Assembly (NCBI GenBank): GCA_009823395.1
Contig: CM020505.1
Coordinates: forward strand, 11,915,129-11,979,128
Direction of reading: 5' to 3'
DNA from: Thamnaconus septentrionalis
Lineage: Eukaryota > Chordata > Actinopteri > Tetraodontiformes > Monacanthidae
DNA: 64,000 nt
Part shown: piece by piece, positions 36,284 to 64,000 of the stretch
Layout: every line of letters starts with the position of its first letter
Position numbering within the stretch: position 1 is the first letter of the stretch
The notes under the pieces: generated by a model
Seen by the model: only the letters and a program-made list of their open reading frames with translations
Databases searched by the model: none
Told to the model about the DNA's origin: nothing
Made by a program: the position numbers and the translations under genes

Positions 36284-39200
36284 TTTATTAACGAACATAA
36301 TCTCTGAGGAACAACAGCAGTTCTCGCGCTCTCTGTACATGCAACTGTAGAAAATAACAATTTAGAATTTTTACTTTTCAGTTGTAGTCTCCCCCCACCC
36401 AGCCCCCTCATCCGTCCTCATTTTCAATTTCTCACATTTTTTTTTTTTGAATGTCTTTGTTTCCTTTAACGTTTTCCAGGAAAACAACAACAGCTAGAGG
36501 TGAAAGTACTGGATTTCATTTACAGCACTGACAAAAGCATCGACAAACCCCCTCATATAACCCCCTCTTAGCTGCTCCAACAATATGTACACAAATAAAC
36601 TACATTTTACAAATAAAAAATGTTACATTGTTACATCATAATCACCTGCAGCAAGCGCACGCGGCTTGTTGCTGTTAGAACCCCACATTCTACGCAATTT
36701 TTCAGACTAGTACAAAGAGAGGGTGCAAAACGTCCTGGGAGGTCTTATTTACACAGCTATGTACAGTACGTCTCTTTCACGCATTACAAGGAGAAAAATT
36801 TATACAGCGAAGACCAACTTCAACTCAAAACATACCACAGGTGTCAGGAAAAAACAAAACAAAAACAACAAAAAATAGATAATAAATAGGTTATTTCTCA
36901 CCATTTCAAAAGTAGTTCTCCATGCTTTTTCTTAGTCATTTTCCACTCTAAAAAAAAAGGAACAAAATAGCTACAGTCTGGGTTTTAATAAAAAACAAAA
37001 AAAAAAACAAAAAAAAAAAAAAAAAAGAAAAACTACAAAAAAGGCTTGAAATCGTGATTCTTTAGAATGAAAAAAAAGCAATTATGTATTTTTTTTGTCC
37101 AGTACGAAAAAAAAGCAAACAAATAACACACCTAAAATAAACATCATGAGTGAATGTGAGGAGAGTAGAGGTAATATGTTGCTGACTGAGGTGGTGTGAC
37201 GCTAGCATCTGTATCAATATGGCCAAGTGCTCGAACTTTGAATTCTAAAAACTGACACGTTTGTATTCAATTTATGCACAAATGGCTGCCTAAATATTTT
37301 TCACAATGGACCGTGGCTTGCGTGGATGTGGTAGTCTATTGCTCTGCGCAGCGGCGTGCCACAGCCGGGGGAGGAGGATTAGTTAGCCTGTCAGTTTTTC
37401 TCTTTTTTTGTCGACCGTCACCATTTCAAGCCTTTGTGGATCAAAAATAACGTCCAACTACAAGAATGGAAACAAAGGCGGGGCTAAAACCATTCAGAAA
37501 AAAAACAACAACAGAAAAAACAAAACAAAAAACAAAAAGCCAGAGAACGGGAGGCGACACGTAATGGAAACACTTTGATGTCTTGTAAACAATAGTGAGA
37601 GAGGGTGTGCTCGGTCAGGGCATAATAACGATATACATTCTGCTCGATTAGCAACGTGATTGACATGCCACCGGTGTTTATGCTTTTGTACAGGAACAGA
37701 ACCCCTATAATAAACACAACATTCAAATCTATATAGACCGTGTTGGGGAAAAAAACAAAACAAAAAGAAATCAAAGCACACAAATAGGTAATCTTAACAA
37801 AACAACACCTTTACTCATTTCCCCCCCAATACGGCGTAAAGAAAGCAACACAAAATACAAAAAAACATGACGGTGGGGGTGGAGTTGTGTGAGGGGGTAG
37901 GGGATCTTTTAATGAAATTCCTGGTTCTTTTATATCCAAACTGTACTGACAGGTTTTGTGTGTGTATTAACTGGATGTGTGATCTTTCCAAAATCTCCAG
38001 GGCCGATACCTGTAGCCACAATGCCTGCGCAGCGCAATCGCAACGGCCACTGCAATGGACCAGACGTGCCACACGAGGCGCCGCTGACTAACGTGTGAAT
38101 CAAAGGTGGAGACATTACCATCAGACAGACGGGCAGGCAGACGAACAGACAGACAGGCCCGTCGGTTCGGTCGGGAGAGCTCGTCATAAAGCCAGTAAAA
38201 ACAGAGAGCCAACACAAGTCATCACAATTTGACATCATCGTAGGATAATTTAGGACAACATAAAAAACAAGAAGAAGAAAATGTGTTCAGCGCTTGGCTG
38301 TTTCTTTCCCGTCTGTAGGTTTTACGTTAACGTCTGAAAACTTTTTGGTTTGTTCAGAGAGGAATTAAGTCTCTTTGCTATCAAGTTGGGGTCTGATGCA
38401 AATAATGACCATGACAAATGCCACCAAACTAACGGATTAAGATGAGGAAGGATGCCAACATTTAAAATCTGGGACATTGCGAGCATGATTCTGATTTTGA
38501 AATTCATTAAACATTGATAAAAATGTGACTTTTAAACTGATTGGACCAGGAGTTAAGCTGGAATTAACACCAGGTGAGTGGAATTCCAAAAAGCTGTTAG
38601 AATTCATTTAAAAAACACCCTTTCAAGCAAAAAAAGAAAAAAAGATGGAGGGCCTAATGTGATAGTGAAGGGTTTTTGTTTTGTTTGTTTTGATACAACA
38701 GTGCCATCTAGTGATATTCAGCAGGGGGCAACGCCTTGAACAGAAGCTGGTCTCCAACAAGGGGCCGACAGCACATAGTAGAGAATCTGGAAGGAATTAA
38801 AAAAAAAAGAAGCAGACGACCTGGCAGAACAGAGACGTAACCAAAGACTGTCCTGCTGCTTTGACGAGGACAGACAGAATCAGCCCAAGGGAGAAACAAA
38901 ACGACAGACTGAAACCGAGCTGGAAACCTTGGAACGGTTACATGGTTTGCATGTGAATGACATCTCTCTTACTTTCACCCCGCCCATATATATCTATGTG
39001 ACTTTGTCCAACAATGACTATATTTTCTTTCTTTTTTTCTTTTTTACTGAAAAAAGGCATTTTCTTGGTTCAAATTTTCTCTGATATAATTGTGTAGTAA
39101 AGCAATGAATAATTATCCTCTATCTATTCTATAAATAAATCTATTCTGCTACATATGAGGGACTATATGGTGGTTGGCCAGTAGAATCCAGAAGTGATCT

Positions 39201-40766
39201 CTCAGCTATTTTTTTAATTTTTTTTTTAAATGTTTTTGGTGATTCAGGACAAGGCGAGTCGTTGTCTTTACTTTAATCCTGGATGTCGTCTAAAAATGGG
39301 ATTGTAAAACTGTGCACGGGAGACTTGGACTGAATCGTGTGCACAATTTGGCCCGTGAATATGAGGGGGGAAAGTGCTGCCTGAAAGTGAACTGTACATA
39401 AAAAGATAATTTTTATTTCTTTTATGATTTTTTTTTCTTTACACTTAACTGAGTGATATTACAGTACATAAGTTATTTACAACTGTGCAGTAATGTGTGG
39501 CAAAATAAATTATCTAGAAGGCAGCAAAGATACATTGGTTAACGAATATAAAACTGTACATAATTTACGGAATACAACTTTTTTTTCTGGATTTTTCTTT
39601 TGCTTTTTTTTCCATTAAACTAAAATTGGCTCTGTAGTGTTTCAAGTCACTTCCTCAGAAACAATGAAATGCCCAAGTAAAGAAATAGACAAAAACAATA
39701 TTTCTCTCCTCCTGTCCAACCACAAATGGTTCATTAGTCTCTTTGAATCTCCACATTCGTCGTGTTTTGTTTCTTCTGGTTGTCCCGTGGTGTTTTTGCA
39801 GTCTATGGCGGTCTCGTGTGTCTCATGTTGGAGGGTTAGGGGTGAAGCGGGCGGGCGAGGAACACTCCGGTCTGTCCTCGCGCCCCCCTCAACCTCCACA
39901 CCTGTCCTGTTTGGTTCCGTCGGGCTGAGAGGCTGCTCGCTCAGTCTCTTCCTCTCAGACTCTGGGGCTGCGACGTGCGTGTTGCTGCACTTGGACCCTC
40001 CGCCAGCTCTGCCGTGGGAGAGCGTCCTCCGCCCGCGCTCTCGCGTCCCACCTCGCAAAGAGAAACAGCCGTCGGCCGCTCCCTGCTCCCCGCTCGGGCA
40101 ATGTGGGCGCTCGCGAGTGAGCATCCCGGTGGAGCGCGGCGGCGCGGCTGAGTCGTTGGTTTATTTGGGTCAGCACCAGATGCGGATCTACAGTCGTCAT
40201 CCAGGCCCGACGGGAGCCCTGGATCAACAGGGGAGGCGTGGCCTCAGTCCTCCCTCAGGGTAGGCACCGCGTTCTTGGGAGAGCTCCGTCCGATGCCTCT
40301 TCCCAAGTGGCGGCCAGTCTTAACAGAGCAGGGATCTAAAATGAAATCAGAAAATATATCTCTGCCCTGCCCCCCCCCCTCCCCGATTTCTCTTGAACTG
40401 AGGAGTTTTGCCTTTATATCAGTGCCTCAAAAGCAACAAAAAAATTCCGATTCTGCATCTCGTGCTTGTGAGCAAACAAAAAAGAGTAAAAACTTGGTAG
40501 GATGAAAGTGCAAGTTGAATATTTTCTTTTTCTCCCCAGGAAAAAAATGCACTTCCTCCTTCACAGAGAGGAGTGAAGAGCAAGTTTCGCTAAACTGCGG
40601 CTTTTTTCTTCCAAGGTTTCTTTCGTATCCCGTCTTCCGGTCCTCATTCGAACTTGCTAGCCCTTTCCATTGGTTCTGTTATGTGAAGTTTTTGTTTGTT
40701 TCGTTTTTTTTCCGAGAAGAAGAAGCGATTGAGAATGTTTGCCTTGCGTCTTTGAGCTCAGCCGTG
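36284..40766 (-). other. ankrd11 3' untranslated/downstream region
   Basis: No coding exon was recognised. Candidate polyadenylation hexamers (plus-strand TTTATT) lie at 40160-40165, 39412-39417 and 36284-36289, giving 3' untranslated regions of about 0.6, 1.35 and 4.5 kb; which is used cannot be decided. A Pumilio-type UGUAAAUA word (plus-strand tatttaca) is at 39474-39481. Poly-A/T runs are frequent between 36.8 and 37.9 kb. A CpG-rich patch lies at about 39.88-40.14 kb. Confidence 0.45.
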
Positions 40767-59968
<19,202 letters not shown>

Positions 59969-60656
59969 CGTTCAGCTCTCCCCACGCCAAGCTTCATTCA
60001 CGCTGCCATTGCATCGTCATCAACCGTCTGGAACAAAGACAAAAGGGAGAGAGAGGGGGTTGGGGGAGGTTAGCGACTGGCCAGTTCTTTAAAAACACAT
60101 TTCCAAGCCATCAGACAATACAGTGGTAAACAGCACCTCAGGGACCGTTTCAGCCATTGGTGCGATTTCCTAGAACAAAGGCATTTTTTTTTCTGGAAAT
60201 GAGACTCAAAGAACAGCGCAGCCTCAGTACTATCAAACATCCTTGGTAACCAGTAATTTTACATTAAAAATAAACCAGGCAGATGCACAAATGCGACTAA
60301 ACGGGCCACGCTGTAACTGCCATAGTCCTAGGCTGGAATTCAGGGATAAAATCCCGACCAAACAACCGACAGTGCAAGATATGAAACGGGCTGGGAAAGA
60401 GCAGAGCGGAGCTGTGGAATGTCTTTGGGAGAGACGGTGGCATGTCTAAGCAGAAACCTTAACAGCTATTTACTGGCACTGCCAACCACCTCTTGTAATA
60501 GCCGACTTTGGCGTGACCTCCCCACCACAGTCACTCAGACAGGAAAAAAAAAAAAAATTATGGCCTCATTGAGGACGGGTGCAATTCTGTGGGGCGCAAG
60601 TGAACGGCTGCACAGCCAGGCTCAATGGCGTTCTAAGGCACGGTAAACAACGGCAC

Positions 60657-60694
60657 GTGTGCGCGCGCGCGCGTGTGTGTGTGCGCGCGCGCGC
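60657..60694. repeat. Alternating (GT)/(GC) tract, Z-DNA prone
   Basis: Runs gtgtgcgcgcgcgcgcgtgt, gtgtgtgcgcgcgcgcgc without a break in purine-pyrimidine alternation over 38 bp. Such tracts are the classic left-handed DNA formers. Confidence 0.85.
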
Positions 60695-62045
60695 TTTGCG
60701 TCCGCCGCCATGCTTCATGAGGAGATGCCTTCTGCTTCACAGGGCCATGAATTAATCATCTATTCCATTCCTCAACTCTCTCCTCCATAATGCAGGTTTT
60801 CTTCTGAGTGCATCCAAGTATGCTCATCCTCGCGACTGACTGAATGAACAGATGAGACTGTGGCTGCACCTTTTCCACACCGCCCCCACTCCCCCTCTGC
60901 TCAGAGACACTGGCACTCCTATCTTCTCTGGCGCCACTTCCATCTCCCCTTCCCACCCCTACTTCTCTTCCCTCTGCAGTTATCCTATTCAAAGGCGGCT
61001 ATTTATATCTAGCTCCAGTCAAGTCAAGACAGCCAGCCAGCCAGCCAACCAAAGAGGCAGGCTGCTATAGAGGATGTGCCGCTCGGCTTTTTACTGGTGC
61101 ATGGGAAGCGACGCAGCAAACCACAGGCCCCTTTCCTCCGTCCTATGACTCGCTACTTCCTCTCTGCTACTGTTGGGCTCCTGCGTCGACTCGCCACAGG
61201 CTCCCCAACCTTCCAGCCGAGCAAAATATCTCTGCCGGGAGGGGAGAAGACGAAGCGCGCTACTTTGCAGACACAAGCAAACCTTGCGCGGCAACACAAC
61301 GCATGCATGTCTCAAACTGGGTCATCAGAGAACCTGGAACAATAATCTTTGCAACTATTTTGGGACCGCTATAATGGGCCGTTACTGCAACGGAGCGCTC
61401 TGCTGACACGCCAAATGCAGGAGGATGATGTTTGCACGCAGACACATAAAGGCGCACACAGAGGGAGAGGAAACCCGGCTTGAAACCGCGGGCCTCATTT
61501 CCTCCGAAATTCCAAACCAGTCAAAAGAGACATAACATCTGCTCAGAGTCAGTGTGTGAGGGTGTTTGTTTCGCCGAGTGCAGTGCCGCGAGCTGTTGGG
61601 ATAAAAATAAATAAATAAAAAATAAATAAAAAGATGGTTACGGTAGACGGTGCGATTCTACGTTTCCAGGTGGTGAAACAATTACGGTGACGTTCTGGTG
61701 TGAGAAAAGCTGAAAAGACTGAGCGGTTGGGTTGTTTTCAGACACTGAATTTGAAACACCATAAACTAATTGGGTGTTTTGTATTCATGAAGAACTGGTA
61801 GGTGGTCTGTCTTTTAAATATGGGCCATGAGATTCAGGCTTACTGAACAGAAACAGGACACTTTTTATTATTAATATAAAACATTAATTCCCATCAATAT
61901 AAACATCTTACACTCTTATAATTGTTCTGAGTGATTGAAACATACCAACTACCTATCTAACCTTACAGTGTAAAACCAGTGTGATGGAACGACGGCTAGC
62001 GGACAAGCTTTATACTCTACTGAGCAAAAGAGTAACTCAGACTAT

Positions 62046-62545
62046 GGCTGCGTTTCCACTACTCCTAGAACTGCGAAAAACCTAAATATCGCAATAAAAA
62101 ACTGGTAATGGAAACACCTACATTTAAACCTCTCAAATATCACTAAAAGGTTGTGATGCTCTCATGTGGTGGTTTTTCAGACGTATGGATATAGAGGTAC
62201 ATCGCAAAAGTGTCATGGAAACACTTTTTGCGCATATACGCGTCGCTGGACGTGATGTACGGGGGTCACGTGACCAGTTCACTTCAAGTGAAAATGGCGC
62301 GTTATGTTAGGGCGGAGGAGGAAACTGAATATTTTTTTTACAAGTAATCAAAGAAAAAATACAACAAACCATTCTTGACAGCAAACAAATGCAAACAAAC
62401 AAATTTTTCCAAATCTCGAGGGACGAGATTTTACGAGAATTGCAGCTTATGGGCATCACACCATTCAATGGAAAAACCTGCAAATCGCAATTGCACTTTG
62501 TCGAAATTTTAGAAATATCACTTTTATTTTGCGAAAAGGACGAGA
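62046..62545. mobile_element. Non-autonomous DNA transposon-like repeat, copy B
   Basis: Second copy of the repeat at 53961-54481, in the same orientation, about 8 kb away. The start ggctgcgtttccactact is preserved here, while the far end is degraded. Divergence between the copies is visible by eye, so they inserted independently or duplicated long ago. Confidence 0.75.
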
Positions 62546-62697
62546 TGAGCAGTCCAGCATCGTGTTACAAGACAAATATGTAGAAAATAGTCTCATTGTC
62601 TAATGGTGAGATTTGAACAAATTAAAGATGAGGCACTCTATTGATTGACAATAACAACGCAAGTGCAAATGTTAACTTCAAAGAGAGAGCGGATAGG

Positions 62698-62825
<128 letters not shown>

Positions 62826-63185
62826 TTTGAGGTGATTTAATAAGCTGGTGGCCTTTGCAAATGACGCATTTTGCTAACTGGATGTTTCAGACGTCACATC
62901 AGGCCAGTGAGACTTGGCCATGAAGACGGCAGAGGGGTTGAGGGGAGACTGAGCACTGAGCCAGAGAAGCAATCTCTTCCAAATGAAAGATGGGCCATGC
63001 CAGCACTACCATCTATACCGTCTTCCTGATGGCACGCACACACGCACGTACCCACCCACCCCTCCTCGTGTTCTTCTACCTCCTCCTGCTCCTCTTCCTC
63101 CTCCCCCCATCCTCCGAGCCACTCCCTCTGCGGTCAGACAGAGGCCAACACTTTAGCATACTGCAGCATGCGATGTGCGCGGACG

Positions 63186-63215
63186 CAGGCAGGCAGGCAG
63201 GCAGGCAGGCAGGCA
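63186..63215. repeat. (GGCA)n microsatellite
   Basis: Seven tandem GGCA units. Confidence 0.9.
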
Positions 63216-63324
63216 CGAGGATGCTACGTTGTTCTGCAAACCTCAGAGGCAACAAGGCCCAACACACACGACGGTTGTATTAATAATCCATTCAAGGGTT
63301 CAACAGATATCACAGCTCTCCTGT

Positions 63325-63429
<105 letters not shown>

Positions 63430-63477
63430 CGGCTTGCTTGTCCCGTGGCCACGCCACGCCACTCTTTGCTGTACACC

Positions 63478-63513
<36 letters not shown>
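63478..63513. repeat. (CAG)n microsatellite
   Basis: Twelve CAG units, 50 bp after the CA tract. No reading frame here is supported as coding, so it is treated as a non-coding triplet repeat. Confidence 0.93.
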
Positions 63514-63514
<1 letters not shown>

Positions 63515-64000
63515 AACGCGCCTCATATTGCACGCTGACAGCTGAGCGGCACAGCAGCTGCATGCAGGGGATGGGCATCTTTCTCTCCGTCTCCGCGCTC
63601 GTGTTTGTGTGCAGAGTGCAACTGCCTCTTGCACAATTAGATACAAATCAGCAGCCGCACACTCCCCGGCAGTCAAGGCGACGGATAACTGGGTGTTAGT
63701 TTACAGATACGCTCCCCGCTCTCAGCCGCCCCGCCGCCAGACGTCGCTGGTTTGCTGCACGCGACGTGACGATGTGGAAGAAATTGCGTTGCTATTTTTT
63801 TTTCTTCCGGGGAGCGAAGCTTTCGTTAATTAGCGAGGTCAAAACAAAAACCCCACGATGCTTCGCGTAAGTCAAAGACAAGACCCAGGCACGCCAAGCA
63901 GCCACATGAGATGTTTCCCATGCCCGGGCCTGCTTGAAGAGCGGTATGTACCAATACCGTAGTGCCAGAATACCACTAGAAGCAAATAGTGTACACACAC

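Noticed and set aside
39637..40263. 208-codon plus-strand frame
   Set aside because: Lies in the CpG-rich 3' region of ankrd11, overlaps a similar minus-strand frame and has no domain.

Overview
This window is genomic DNA from a ray-finned fish, most likely a percomorph teleost. The evidence is GT-AG split genes of vertebrate type, long CA/GA/CAG microsatellites, a DANA/Mermaid-like tRNA-derived SINE with a GAATGAATG tail, Tc1 and hAT miniature elements, and exons whose proteins match vertebrate families closely. I cannot name the species. No operon, phage, CRISPR array or bacterial-type system is present.

Layout. 1-9026: no recognisable gene, many repeats, plus a GC-rich block near 4.7-5.0 kb that may be a promoter and first exon of a leftward gene. 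9027-13630 (+): haptoglobin (hp), 4 coding exons. 17943-20669 (-): a cytosolic sulfotransferase, probably sult5a1, 6 exons. 23354-29534 (+): membrane dipeptidase dpep1, 10 exons. 30140-34876 (-): an organic ion transporter of the SLC22 family, probably slc22a31, 9 exons, tail to tail with dpep1. 40767-59968 (-): the chromatin regulator ankrd11, 11 coding exons, with the 5' untranslated region continuing upstream. For each gene the exon phases join without a gap, except one +1 frame break in ankrd11.

From general knowledge, ankrd11, slc22a31 and dpep1 sit together on human 16q24.3 and Sult5a1 lies in the matching mouse interval, so this is an old conserved block; hp is an additional neighbour here. 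The genes are not a pathway: hp binds free haemoglobin in plasma, the sulfotransferase conjugates small molecules in the cytosol, dpep1 is a GPI-anchored ectopeptidase, the SLC22 protein is a plasma membrane carrier and ankrd11 is nuclear. Three of them (sulfotransferase, dipeptidase, transporter) are typical of liver and kidney handling of metabolites, but a functional link is only inference.

The most interesting points are: an extra 334-bp intron inside the part of ankrd11 that is one giant exon in mammals; a single-base frame break in ankrd11 at about 42.97 kb; a complete 463-bp hAT-like MITE with a perfect 8-bp target duplication and six exact 25-bp subterminal repeats; a filled/empty site pair that dates a hAT-like insertion; an hp gene whose first exon holds only five coding bases and whose product lacks the sushi domain and two catalytic residues; and a perfect 18-bp hairpin beyond the sulfotransferase gene. 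I found no convincing undescribed biological system.
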